Origin: Cryptomeria japonica
Taxonomy: Eukaryota; Streptophyta; Pinopsida; Cupressales; Cupressaceae
Assembly: GCF_030272615.1 (NCBI RefSeq)
Contig: NC_081410.1
Span: 501,356,442 to 501,420,441, forward strand
Length of the DNA: 64,000 nt
Direction: 5' to 3'
Shown here piece after piece: positions 24,900 to 36,259 of the stretch. How positions within the stretch are numbered: position 1 is the stretch's first letter; each line of letters starts with the position of its first letter. The position numbers were made by a program, and so were the translations under genes. The notes beneath the pieces are model-generated. The model was not told the origin of the DNA, searched no databases, and worked only from the letters and a program-made list of their open reading frames with translations.

Positions 24900-26452
24900 C
24901 AAAAAAGCAGCGTGAAAAATAGAGAAAATAACTCTCAACCTAAGCCGATGGAAACCTTTGAAAAATCGCTCAGAAAATACTGAAAATCGCTGGAAAATGC
25001 TCTTAATCGCCTTGATCGCCTTAAACTCGCTCTGAGTGTTGTGTGATCAAAAATGAAGCAACTTATCATTTTTATCATGTGAAACCCTAATTTCTTATTG
25101 ACATCAATGCATGTCGGCATATCATACCATATTCAAAATCCAATATCTTAGTGCCGCTTATCTTCCAAACTGACTTTACCAAGATCTGAAACAAGCTTTC
25201 AGACCACTACCAGGAGTAATGCAGAATTTTTCATTCATGTGCCTCCCCTTAAGGCTAATACCTTAGTTACCGGGTGTGTTTCCTGTCGATGCAGGAACAT
25301 TCTACTTTGTCGGTTGAGTAACTGGGGAATTTTCCTCTGTTGACTTATCATCAAACTTCCTAACCCATTGTTTAGCATGAGCTTGTTGGATTTCATCAAC
25401 CTTTTACATTCCCTTCTCACTGGATGTGTCATTCCCTTCTGGTGTATTCTTGCTTCTGCAATATTTAGCAATGTGTCCTATTTTGTTGAATGCATAGCAA
25501 GTAACATTATTCTTCTGAATTGCCTTGTTCAGTCCTTAACCATTCTTTGACCTACATTGATTAGCCATATGTCCAAACTTTCTACATGCATGACATCTCA
25601 CATTCATTCTACAATCTTCTTTCCTATGACCATACTTCTTACAATTTGAACACTGATCGGGAACTGTGTTATGATTTTGATTTGCTCTATTCCTGCATTG
25701 ATTTGCTCTATGACCAACTTATTACAAAGAAAGAATCTACCATTAAATTTATGTGCATTGGGTTGCCTTACCGGTGATCTCTGATTCCGGTTGTCTGGTG
25801 GATTCCCCTAATTTGCAGTACCGGAGCTTTCTCCATGCTCAAATCCAAGACCTCTAGTGTCTCCAGTGTCTCTTTGATCCTTCAATAATTCATCAAGCTT
25901 TGTAGAACTAACCCTGAACTTGTCTTTGTGTTCATTTGCAGCATCCAGATCACTTCTTAGGAATGTCACCATTCTTTCCAACTCTTTCTCATTGCTTTGT
26001 GATTGCACTAATTCAGTTCTCAACACATCATTCTCATGCGCTAGCCTAATACATTCCTCGGATCTGTCTTTCAGAGATGTAGCAAGATTTTCTTCATTCT
26101 TTTTTCGGTCTTCAATCTCCTTGGACATCCTCATGGTCATGGCTTGCATTTCATTCTTTATGACATTATTCTCTTGACTCAGCTTCTAACACAATTCCTT
26201 AAGGGCATTCTTCTCTTCATCATCCAGATTTTGTAAGAGTTCCTTCCTTTTAGCTTGAGCAGATGATAACCTCTCCTGCAGGGTAAGGATTAATTCCTTT
26301 GCAGAATTCAACTCATCTTGCAGCTTCAAGTTCTTCAGCCTTTCAACATCATAGTCTTCAAGTGCTACTTCAAGTTCCTTCTGTAGACTTATCTCCATGG
26401 ATTCTGGATTCGCGATCTTCCTCAAGCTATTAGAATTATTCTGAGGCACCAA
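24900..26452 (-). pseudogene. Element B gag-like protein: coiled coil then zinc knuckles
   Basis: Directly after the primer site a minus frame runs from 26452 to 26186 and, after a stop, from 26149 to 25808. The first ATG gives MEISLQKELEVALEDYDVER. Most of it is heptad-repeat sequence with Leu/Glu/Lys periodicity, ending RGLGFEHGESS, a phrase known from the C-terminal part of Sire-like Copia gags. Downstream, in broken frames (25700-25440), at least three CCHC-like knuckles can be read: KKYGHRKEDC, CHACRKFGHMANQC and CYAFNKIGHIAKYC, the last missing its second Cys. The usual N-terminal UBN2 gag domain is absent. Sequence from 25440 down to 24639 carries only fragments with stops. Confidence 0.7.
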
Positions 26453-26464
26453 GCTCTAATACCA
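26453..26464 (-). other. Element B primer-binding site
   Basis: The minus strand reads TGGTATTAGAGC, one change from the Met-tRNA complement, and is separated from the LTR by AT as in element C. Confidence 0.85.
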
Positions 26465-26466
26465 AT

Positions 26467-28546
26467 TGTTGGAATCCAAGAACACTAAAAGGGGGGGTGG
26501 GGGGGTGTCAATGTTCTGCCAGTTATAATTGTAGTGTCATAAAAATGCATCTCCTGTAATTTTAACCACATTTGAGGTCCTCACCTTGGAGACGACATCC
26601 TCCTTCCTAGCCAGGACTTATTTATGTATTTTCACCCCTTTCCCCCTTCATGTTTGAGCCCTGAGATAGCCTCAGGACCCTATCCTGGCCCCAAGATAGG
26701 GCAGGACAGGGGCATGGTGCCCCTGTCCCCCTTGGATAGGGGTGTGGCGCTCTTGTACTACCCTCTTAGGGTGGCCCCAAAATAGGTCCCCTCGGCCCCA
26801 TCTGCACTTTGGGATCCTAAATCTCCCTGATGACGGTCTTTTATGAGATGAATTAATCTTCAAGAGGCATGTATAAAAGGGAGTTGGTTTTCTCATTTGC
26901 ATAAGGAAGGGAGGAGGTGAAATTCAAGCTAAAAAATGACAAGCAAGCATAGGTGAAGATATACATCATCAAGAATTCAAGCATTCAAGTCTTCTTCATT
27001 CATCCATTGGAGCAATATTTCAATATTCATTTGCAAGCATGTGTATGTGTTAGGGTTTTGTCATGTTATATGTCATTCCATGCAACACTTATGATTACAT
27101 TCAAGAAGCAAAGCAATCATCATCAACAAGTTGCAGATCTACAAGGTATACATTTCTATTGTTTACATTCAAGCATTTGCAATTACTTTCTTTCAATTTT
27201 GATTCCTCAACCGGGGTTTGACTGAGGCAAACCCCTATCCACAACCCATTTTCCTCTCTTTTATGTGTATAGGTTGTAGGTGCACAGCTGTAATTACAGG
27301 TTTGGGCTTCATTTGCAGAGACGAAAGAACCCTTTTCGTTTCGCAGATTTTATGGAGGACCATGTACATTCCCGCCATGGTCTCGATGAGTTTTCTCCAA
27401 ATTTGTTGGGCAGATTCATATCAATCTAATTAGCTCAGATCTGAAGTTACAGCGCGATACTGAACTGGTAGCTCCTCATTTCACTCATTTTCTCTCTTTT
27501 CCACATAGTCAACAAGTCAACTTTCTAATTTACCAAAGAGGATAAATTATACTTAAACCCTTGCAATCCACTTGGAATTCACATCATTGTCTCTCTTGGA
27601 TTTAGATCTAGTGGATTCAAGCCCCTCTTTTGAATGTAAAGTTCATTTCCAAGATAAAATCATGCCAGTGGCTTCCTTTCTCTCTCCTAGGCGGGGAGTC
27701 ACTAGGATCCAATTTTCCACTTTACAATAATATTCTTAGCCTTATTAACAAATCCACTTATTAACCAGTATGCATAAAAGAAAGTAACAGCAAGTAATAT
27801 TAATGCAACCACATGAATCAACACCATAACATAGACATTTATACATGGAAAACCACTGTGGGATTCGTGACCCACAATATCTATCCACTAGCCAACTGAA
27901 TAAATATTACAAGAGGGGCATGCACATGCAGGAAGGCACACTGCTCATCACAAAAGGAGCCTCACTGACTACATATCCAAAGTACTGGATTACAAACAAA
28001 AACTGAACTCAGAATGTGCATCTGCTATGTTGGATGAGTTTCGGTTAAAGCACTACTATAACCTCCCTTATCGATAACTTAGATCGTTTCCCAAACCTCG
28101 AGACAAATAATCAAGACCGATTACAGATCTTTACATTCGCATTCTATCTATCAAGATCTCGCTCGCATAACATCACATGACCTATCGCATCTCTTATCTA
28201 TCATATCTCTAAAATGACCTAACACGGCCTGACTTATATACCCATTTGCATGAATAAACACAAATGTCTTATGTCGGCTTACAATCATATTCCAAAATAT
28301 AAGACACATATCGGCCAAACAAAATATAAACATGAAACAATATGATCGTTGTTGTTTCCACGCTTTGTCGGATCAATCTCTTGTGTCGGCCTTAGAATAC
28401 CGGTTCCAATTTTGTCGGTTACATGCCTATCAGTTCCCTGAATGTCGGTGAAGTGAATTTTGATTTCCTTGATTGCCAGATCTACCATGAAGTGTGTTGC
28501 CATCAATGAAAACACCTATAACCCAAATGAGTGTCAATTGCCAACA
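26467..28546 (-). repeat. Element B 5' LTR (right copy), split by solo LTR D
   Basis: In plus orientation it starts TGTTGGAATCCAAGAACACT and ends TCAATTGCCAACA like the left copy. It is interrupted at 26530-27726 by element D. Removing D and one ATAAT leaves about 878 bp that align with the left LTR. Confidence 0.88.
26530..27726 (+). mobile_element. Element D: solo LTR
   Basis: It starts TGTAGTGTCATAAAAATGC, ends TTTTCCACTTTACA, is 1197 bp long, and is flanked by ATAAT on both sides (26525-26529 and 27727-27731). A TATA box (TATAAAAG, 26872-26879) gives a plus orientation. There is no internal region, so the element was probably reduced to one LTR by LTR-LTR recombination. A diverged relative lies at 1649-2818. 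Short open frames inside are not genes. Confidence 0.92.
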
Positions 28547-28551
28547 GATTC

Positions 28552-29623
28552 AAAGGGGTGCATTGAAGCCTTCAAAAGCTTCAGCTCTTCTTACTACACC
28601 AACTCATATGGACACGAAGGCTTCATCCAACAAAGGAAAGAAACAGAATCCAAAGACCACAGGGAAAGGAAAGGATTTCAGTGCACAGAACACCTCTGGT
28701 TGACCTTCTCCTAAGGGAGAATGATTGAAGAAAGAAAGACCTACTTGTGCTTATTGCAAAAAGCAAGGGCATAATGAGTCATATTGCCATCAGAAGAAGT
28801 TTGATGGATATGAGAAACAGATTTCAGATTTGACTACTCTTCTTGCAAAGAGCAATATTCCTTCTTCTTTTGACAGGTCTTCTTATTCTCCTTCATTCCA
28901 GGCAGATAGACAGTTTAATGGAAAGGGTCATGCATTATGTGCAACCACTAGTCCACCCTCTTCTCGATGGATATTAGATTCAAGTGCTTCACACCATATG
29001 GCATCTTCTTAGGATATTTTCTCATCTTTTCAGGCTTCTCCTACACTAGACATCTTGATGGGCAACAACACTATTATGATAGTATGTGGGAAGGGTACTT
29101 TTAACATTGATGATGATACTTTAATTATGTACTTTGTGTACCATCTTTGTCTACTAACCTTCTCTCTATTTATCAAATTGTTCATAGTGGGATAGGGAAG
29201 ACAGTTGAGTTCACACGAGATTTGATGCACATCAGAGACAGTGAGACTGGAGATATTGTTGCCATAGGGACTATTGATCATTCTTCCCACTTGTACACCT
29301 TTTCTCATTTTGGTCCACCTTCTCCATTATTTGAGAATTACTCTCTTTTTTCAAGAGAGCATGTTGAGGTGAAGTCATGTCACTTGAACACCTCCACCAG
29401 TGTTGTGACTTCTACACCTCCACCTCCTATTGAGTTAGCATCTGTTCAACTGGAATCCTCTTCAGCGCCGCCTTACATTGTAGCTCCATGCATTGAGCCC
29501 ACTATTGTCGTTGTTGAGGATATATCAGAGGATGTTTATTCCCTCTCAGATGATAGATCCAACACATCTGTTATCCCACCATCATTGGAGCTTCCTTTTC
29601 AAGATCATCATGTTCTCCTTTGA
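28552..29623 (+). pseudogene. Element A gag C-terminal part and protease-like motif
   Basis: This is the continuation of A's gag after element B. The frame around 28552-28703 gives a Ser/Thr/Lys-rich linker (SKGALKPSKAS). It continues in the same phase after two stops with a perfect CCHC knuckle CAYCKKQGHNESYCHQKK (about 28742-28797) and the protease-like WILDSSASHHMASS near 28966-29010, in which the catalytic DSG/DTG reads DSS. After a frameshift near 29115 the frame 29147-29623 contains STNLLSIYQIVHSG, the usual sequence after the protease, then a Pro/Ser-rich end. There is no integrase or polymerase before the LTR at 30033. Confidence 0.82.
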
Positions 29624-30032
29624 TCAATATCTAGGCATTTCATTTTTGCCTTACATACAAGTTTTTCCTCTTATTTGTCCATTGACTTTGTTTCCTCCAC
29701 ATTGGAGCCACATTGGTTTGATCATCGGCACAAGGGTTCTATCATTCTAGGGGGGCTTTGGATCCTCGATCCTCTCTCATGGGAGGATTTGTTGTAAATA
29801 TGTTCTTGAAAGAGTCTCTTGAGACATTGGTTTTGTACTTTCTTTTTTGTTTCTCTTTTGGAGAGGAGTTTTGTTCCCATTGGGTTTTTTCCTTTGCTCT
29901 ATTTCTGAGAAACTTGCATGTTTGTTCATGGGTACCTCATCAGGCTTTATGCCAGGACCCATCTTGCATTCATCTTTGCATGCTTTTTTCCATCTTTTTT
30001 GCCTCTCTCCCCAGTTGTGCATTCAAGGGGGG
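29624..30032 (+). other. Element A 3' untranslated region and polypurine tract
   Basis: No gene is seen. The segment ends with AAGGGGGG (about 30025-30032) directly before the LTR start TGTTGGAATAAA, the polypurine tract for plus-strand synthesis. Confidence 0.75.
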
Positions 30033-30494
30033 TGTTGGAATAAATAATTTATATATTAATTATTCATTTAATTGCATTAATTCACAAAATAATTTATTAA
30101 TTAGTTAATTAATTAATTACGAATAAATAATTAATATTTATCTCCATGCATAATGCAAACTAGCAAAAGAAAACTATGTTTAGATTTTCGAGAGTTTCAT
30201 GCATTAATTAGTCTATTATGTTATGTGTGCATACATGACTGATTAATGCATTGTGTTTCAAACTCTCAATCTATCTTGTAGACTCCACCATTTAGGGTTT
30301 CTATCTTTAGAGTTAGATTTCTTTATAAGGATGTCATATCCTTCATTGTAACTCAAGCAATTTCAAAGAAATTCAATCAATTTCATTGTTATTGTATTCA
30401 ATTATTTTGTTGTTCAATTCTCTATTTATGTGTGATAGGTATTCTTGCAGAAGATAACTAGTGTTGTGGCATTCACATTTCATGAATTCTAACA
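30033..30494 (+). repeat. Element A right (3') LTR
   Basis: It begins TGTTGGAATAAATAATTT, ends CATGAATTCTAACA and is followed by the TSD TGAAC. It is 462 bp against 450 bp for the left copy, the difference being mostly near the 3' end, where the left side carries the duplicated primer site. Confidence 0.9.
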
Positions 30495-30499
30495 TGAAC

Positions 30500-33180
30500 T
30501 ACTATGCCATGCATTGATCCTTAAGATGGGTAATTGTTAAACCTCCAATTGGTGTCATGAGCAAATAAAACATTACAAAATCATTTTAAAAACCCCATAA
30601 TATATACCAAAATTTGAAATGTAACATGGAAAAGCCTTGTAACATCTTATGATGAATGAATAACCAAGCCAAAAGAGAAATGAAATAGAATATCGATTAA
30701 ATGTCATCTAAAAAGGGTGAATATAGAGCAAGGATCTATAGTTCTAGACTTCTAGTGACCTCTTAGAGGATCCCCATCTACATGGAAGAACCTAATTTCC
30801 AGCTTCTAGATACTCTAATTTCATTCAAAAATAGAAAAAAATTTAAAATTAAGTACTTGTTTGAAGGGAGTACTTACATCCTTTCTAGATAATTATGGGG
30901 TGATGCTTATTCCTCATCAATTGGGTAGCCCTTCCTTTTGAAATCCTCAAATTATTTATCCTATTTTATTATCTTTGTGGGAACTTCTCTTCAGCTTCTC
31001 CATAGTTTTATTAGCTTGAAACTCCAATTATGCTAGAGGGTAGAGGATTACCTCTAGTTTTAATGCTTAGTGTATGACTCCAACCATAAAATGATGTTTG
31101 GCCTACTTATTTTTGAGAAAGAATTTCTTTACTCTTCTTCTTTCAAAACCTTTTTTTCATTATGCAATGGGGAGGGAAGTCCCTTTTGTGCCAATTATAT
31201 TATGTGTTTCCTTGTCTCTTGCAGAAGCTTCTCTAAAATAGGTGACTAGGTCATAGACTTTAGAGTAGATTTGCTCCTACTCAAGGTTTTATTTTCTTTC
31301 ACTATAGTTGTAATGTCAACTTTTAAACCATTTTAAGTTGGAGGTAATATTAGCCAATTTCCTTTATTTTGGTGCTAAGGTTAGAAAAATAGGAAAAAGT
31401 TTGATATTCATTTCTTGATGAGGTTAAACCCTGGAAAATTCTAAACCTAGAAGTATCTTTCAATCTTCAAATTGAAGAGAAAGAAAGCTTTGTCAGGAAT
31501 TTATTGTTTTCACAAAGTACATAAAAAGTATATAAGTACGATAAAGAAGAGGAATAAGTTTATCAAGTTCATGAGTTTGTGAACTCTACAAAAGTGTAAT
31601 GAGGGAAGGTAAGTTGAGCATGTCACAAAGTTTGAAGATTAAAAAAATAGAGAAAAGTGTGTAAAAGTTATTAAATTCATAAAAGGTACAAAAACGTGAC
31701 AAAGAAAAGGAAGAATCTTTTCATGTTTATAATGTAAATTTTGCAACTTCACAAACTTTGCATATTAGCTAAATAAAGTTTGTAAAATGAAAGCAAGAAA
31801 AGAAGTAAAAAGAAAGAAGAAAGAAAATGAAAAAGGTGAATAAGTTCTAAATGTCACAAATTTCATAAGTTTTTGAACTCTTAAGAAAGTGTGAAAGTTT
31901 ATGGAAAGACAAAAATCTTTGACCTATGTAGTAAAAAGATATTCATAAAAAAAAGTGAGAAAAAAAGCATGTGTGATCTAGACCACTCATCTAGGCATGA
32001 TTCATTACCAATAGTTGATTTTAACTATTTAAATCTATGAATTTATTTGTTTTAATCCTTTGTTATTCTACATTTTAACTCTTATCAAAACTTATTCTAA
32101 CAGCTTATGTTTGAGCACTTAAATCTAAGACAAGAACACTTAAGCTTTTTGGAGATCATAAGATGCTTTAGTTTTCAAGAGTTATAAGGTGAATGCCTTT
32201 GTCTCTTGAGGATAATCTTACATAGAAGTGAATAAGCTTCCAAAGTTGTAGGTTCAATTGTTACAAGTTTACATAGTTTTTCACTTTCTTGTAGATTTTA
32301 GAATACTATTTTTAAGTTTTTAGTGTTGTCATGCATTGTCATTTGTTGTTATTATAGTATCTTGTAATTAATTTTATACTTTATTTATAAATCATAAAAG
32401 GTTCTATAATTTTTTTTATCTATTTTTGACCAATGTTTTCAACTAGATTAATGAAAAATTTGTGAAGAAATTTGGATTTTGTAAGTTTTTATTAAGTTTA
32501 AAAGTTTATTTGGTCAAAAACTATTGTTGGTGTTACTACAATGGTGTCAAATCCAAGATCTTGCCAACCTATAGAAAATTTAATGATTTATGTTTTGGGG
32601 GTAATATAGAAGTGAGGTATCTTAGGAGGGGGCAAAGGAAAGTACAAATTGAAAGTGTAAGCACAAGGAGACTAGATTCAAGGGAAGAAGAAATGGTAGA
32701 TGGTAGTAAAGAAAAAAATAAGAAGATGGGTGATGAAAAGGAAGCAGTATTTCAAAAGAAATTATCAAATCTTAACTGAGGGTAGAAATAATCAAATGAG
32801 CTAATAAAAGGGTTGGTAGAGAAATGAAGTATAAAAATTCTCAACAATGTGAAGGTTCATCTATAAGTAATAGAAATGCAAGCAATTTCATTGCTTACAC
32901 TTCTAGACTAAGAATGTTCATCTATAAGATGATTTAATAAGGTTGTTAATGTACCCATAAATCAATATGAATATTCTTATAAGAAGTAAATTGCTAAGTG
33001 GCATGCAAAATACTAGAATTAGTCTGAAAGTTTCAGAAAATACCTACCATTTAATAAAAAATATAAGGCTTCACAAAAGAGAGGACAAGAAAATAACTTG
33101 AAAAATAATGGAAATGTTTTAAAGAGTAAACTTAACAACTTTGAACACACACCTTTATAGAAATGATAAGATCTCAACTT
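30500..33180. other. Intergenic, AT-rich, no gene seen
   Basis: Purine-rich AT sequence with repeated GAAAAGTGTGTAAAAGTT-like phrases at 31600-31950. TACAATGGTGTCAAATCC at about 32538-32555 could be the primer-site region of the Gypsy relic that follows, with the sequence before it a decayed LTR. The 105-codon frame 32462-32779 is lysine/glutamate-rich and not assignable by itself. Confidence 0.35.
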
Positions 33181-33286
33181 GGGCTTGTTTACAAAAATTG
33201 TAGACCTGCCTTACTCTCAATCCCATGAAGAAGAGAGAAGAAAGCCAATTTTCCACTTTGAAATTAGAAGGTATATTCTTTAATTA

Positions 33287-34060
33287 GTGATACATAGGGA
33301 CATGCTCAAGTGTATTTATTTAAGATATTTATCCAAAGATTACTTGATAGATTTGAGTTTAAGGATGAATAAAAATATAAGAATCAAGATTAGCCAACAA
33401 ACCTTAGTAATCACATATATAATAGAGTTTGAGAGGGTTGCAATGATAGTATATGATATATCAAAGAAAATGATAGCATATCTTTTCATGGAGGGTTTCT
33501 TTGAACATCTCAAAGGACTTGTCAAGTCTTTATCTCCACCCACCATAAAGGAGGCTATGAAAAGAGCTCTTAACTCAAAAGCCATATGTGTTGAAGAATA
33601 TTTTCTTATCATTCCATGACAACAAATCTTGGGCAACATAAGGGGAGTTCCTGAAAAAAGTGATCTCATGCACCCTTCTAAAAGGCCATGCCTAAGACTA
33701 CATCAAACAAGATAGATGAATATGCTAAGAATAAACTTTGGGAGAACAAAAACTTGATTTTCTGAATAAAAAAGTAGGAACTAGGACATAGATTATTGGA
33801 CAAAGGAAAATTTTATTACATTAAGGTAGGTTTTTACGAAGATTCAAAGCTATAATATCATGAACCATGATTAGTTTAGAAGATTTAGAATCTAAAGTAA
33901 AGAAAACTAAATTCATGGGTGGTGGCGTTGTTGCATCTCTTTTAGGTGAACCCAAAATATCTATTTATAGTTCATGGAATATTATCTAGACAACGGGTTT
34001 TAGTGCTCATTAATAACGAGCCAACTCACAATTTCATTGATTAAGGATTGATGGTCATGA
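33287..34060 (+). pseudogene. Ty3/Gypsy gag and protease relic
   Basis: The frame 33287-33619 matches the core of the Gypsy retrotrans_gag domain: LYLRYLSKDYL-like, TYIIEFERVAMIVYDISKK and LFMEGFFEHLKGLVKSLSPP in the expected order. About 400 bp later, near 33990-34040, LVLINNEPTHNFID aligns with the pepsin-like protease consensus in which DSGATHNFI is expected, so the catalytic Asp-Ser-Gly is lost. Stops and frame changes separate the two. No reverse transcriptase follows. This is an old, truncated Gypsy element. Confidence 0.7.
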
Positions 34061-34409
34061 GAGGACTAATGGTAGAATGTTTGAAATGTAGCTTAATAAT
34101 GATGGACATCAAAAAGAAGGTAAAACCAAACTTAGTTCAACAACAAGGGCAAGGCAGATAAAAAATCATCACAAGCATCTAATCAATATAACAATAAGAA
34201 TAATATGTTATGAGCACAAGATAAAAGGAATGGTAGTAGTCTATCACCACCCCAACACTAGATTTCAACAAAGTCAAAGACATAAGCCACTTCCCATTAT
34301 AACCACCCACAATATCACCTAGCCTTAATTGGCATCCCCGTATCCTTACAACCATGGAGTGCATAAATAACATCTACCATCCAACAAATCAACACAATAT
34401 GATAGTTGG

Positions 34410-34545
34410 TCAACAGTCTGCTTCAGGTGTTGATAAGCCCTCTAAGGGGATTTCCCCTCTTGATCTCACTTGTAATGATGTTCCTAATAGTAGTATTACC
34501 TAGATAGTTGTTTGTCGTAAGTAGGGGGCAGTCTTAAACCAAACA
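34410..34545 (+). pseudogene. Possible LINE ORF1 end fragment
   Basis: GVDKPSKGISPLDLTCNDV followed by a broken WIVVCRK-like phrase resembles the sequence at 37770-37900 and the C-terminal region of plant LINE ORF1 proteins. It is short and contains stops. The remainder up to about 34930 shows no gene. Confidence 0.35.
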
Positions 34546-34929
34546 CACTAAGCAACATATTAAGCTTAGAGAATGTCAATCAACTCTAAATGTTTAACAC
34601 TTTTAAGCCTACAAGTCAAATCTTAGTGTGTGAGATTTAAGCCGTCCGGTAGGGGAAAAGGTAATTCTTCCTCCCTAAACTCTTCCCCGAATTGTGGGTG
34701 AAATTTCTTCTCTCTCTTGAGTTGTGTTCCTAATTGTATTGCTAATGTGCTATTGAAGGTCCGTATTAGCCTTTACTTTGCTTATCAGTGGTCTTGTGAC
34801 CTGTTGTTAATGGCCTGTTCAACCTGAATTTGTATAAGATCAGAATCCTTATTTTGCTGCTTATTTTAATCAAAAATATAATATGATAAATAATCAATTA
34901 GAATTATACAATCATTGAAATCATAACAT

Positions 34930-36250
34930 ATTACATAATTCGAAAGGAGTCACTCCTGGCCCCTTAAACCCCCAGCACCTGGTTCAACTCTTTTCCTCTG
35001 GCGTTTAAGAGCCACTGGTGCGATCAATGGTGTTTGTGTGGGCATGGGAGTCGTTTCTCCTCAAATCATGGTCTCTTCTTTAAGAAAGAAGGACTTGGCA
35101 TCGGCTTCTCACCCTGCGACCATAATTCTGCTGCTACATGTTCGCGTTGATATTGGCATCGGCTCTAGTTCAGCTGACCTCCATTATGATGGTGGTGATT
35201 TGGTTTGTGTGGGGCCGGTAATGGGGCCAACACCCTACTGTATTCTATCCTAGTGACTCTGGATTCTCCTGGTCATCGTGTTGCTATTGGAACAAAGTTT
35301 GCTGCTTCGAGGTCGGGTCGCCACAGATCCTACATGACCATTGTAGGTTCAGGGTTCATGCGACCTTTACTAAGTTATAAATTACAACCTCTTTTTAATG
35401 CACAATCCTTCTTGTGGTGGTTTGTGAATAGGATGTGTTTGAAAATTAAGATTTTTATCTTGGACAGGTTTGGTATGTAGATTCGACAATTTGTGGTCTT
35501 TTATTTCTAATTTCAACGATTAGGTGTTGGATTTATGAAAGTGCATCATTGATAGCAAGATCGAGCTATTTCATTGTGCAAGGGTTTCTTCATAATGATT
35601 TTTGACATATCAAAAGATGGGGATTTGATGCTTATTGGTAGGTTATGGATATTGAGAGAGCTGTCATATCCCTGTGTAGACAGCGGGATCATGAAAGGCA
35701 TGACTGTATACGATTTATACACGTGTATATTTTCTAAATTTAATATTAATAAAAATTATGTTGACTGATTAAAGGTGTTTACTCTTTAACTAATATTATT
35801 CATGAAAGAATGCATCCTTCTCCTACCGTCTCTGAAAAGACGCCATGATTTCAAAAGGGGGTTGCGTGATTTCAAAAAGGGATAAAACCACGCCACCAAG
35901 GGAAGCACGGGGAGGAAAGAGAGGAATGGGAAATCGGAAAAAGGAGAAGCGACAAACAGGTAACCCTAGCATTAATATTAATTCCGTTTCATTTGCAAAG
36001 CGTCCAAGTGGCCTGTGGGATAGTCTGTGGACATATCAGGCTAAAACAATGTGGAGGAGTGTCGCTGGTTCTTCCCAGCGATGAAGAACCAGAGCCTAGA
36101 CGTGCAAGACACCCCCCTCCCCATTGCCGGCAAGCTGATACGCTCCCAGGCTAAGCCGTCTAGGTGGCTCAGGTCGTCTACGTTGTTACCTTCCATTGAA
36201 AGTTATTGTCATACGCAAGTTGCTCAATTTTAGTTTTTGTAATTTACTTA
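34930..36250. other. Higher-GC segment, possible low-copy sequence
   Basis: The segment is less AT-rich than its surroundings. Open frames at 35038-35253, 35205-35480, 35845-36084 and 36051-36233 are short and overlap. CAGGTAACC at about 35957-35965 could be a splice donor after an arginine/lysine-rich frame. The frame at 36051-36233 (for example DTPLPIAGKLIRSQAKPSRW) is not one I recognise. It may be a gene fragment or the edge of a low-copy region; the support is weak. Confidence 0.25.
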
Positions 36251-36259
36251 AATCCTAAC

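Larger units (their letters stand above)
12712..28546 (-). mobile_element. Element B: large non-autonomous LTR element, inserted in element A
   Basis: Its LTRs are 12712-13601 (890 bp) and 26467-28546 (about 878 bp once solo LTR D and its TSD are removed). Flanks are GATTA (12707-12711) and GATTC (28547-28551), a 5-bp TSD with one change. On the minus strand the order is 5' LTR, primer site TGGTATTAGAGC, a gag-like frame with coiled coil and zinc knuckles, an uncharacterised lysine-rich coding relic, purine tract, 3' LTR. No integrase or reverse transcriptase is visible outside the inserted element C. LTR motifs are shared with element C. Confidence 0.88.
10453..30494 (+). mobile_element. Element A: gag-protease-only Copia-like LTR element, outermost of the nest
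   Basis: It is bounded by LTRs at 10453-10902 and 30033-30494 and flanked on both sides by TGAAC (10448-10452 and 30495-30499). Met-tRNA-type primer sites (TGGTATCAAAGC) follow the left LTR and a G-rich polypurine tract precedes the right one. Without the nested element B it is only about 4.2 kb. It codes for a gag with zinc knuckle and a protease-like motif, with no integrase, reverse transcriptase or RNase H, so it would depend on a relative for mobility. Its gag is interrupted at 12711 by element B and resumes at 28552. Confidence 0.9.

Noticed and set aside
33340-33669. 109-codon minus ORF
   Set aside because: Antisense to the Gypsy gag domain, which has the recognisable motifs.
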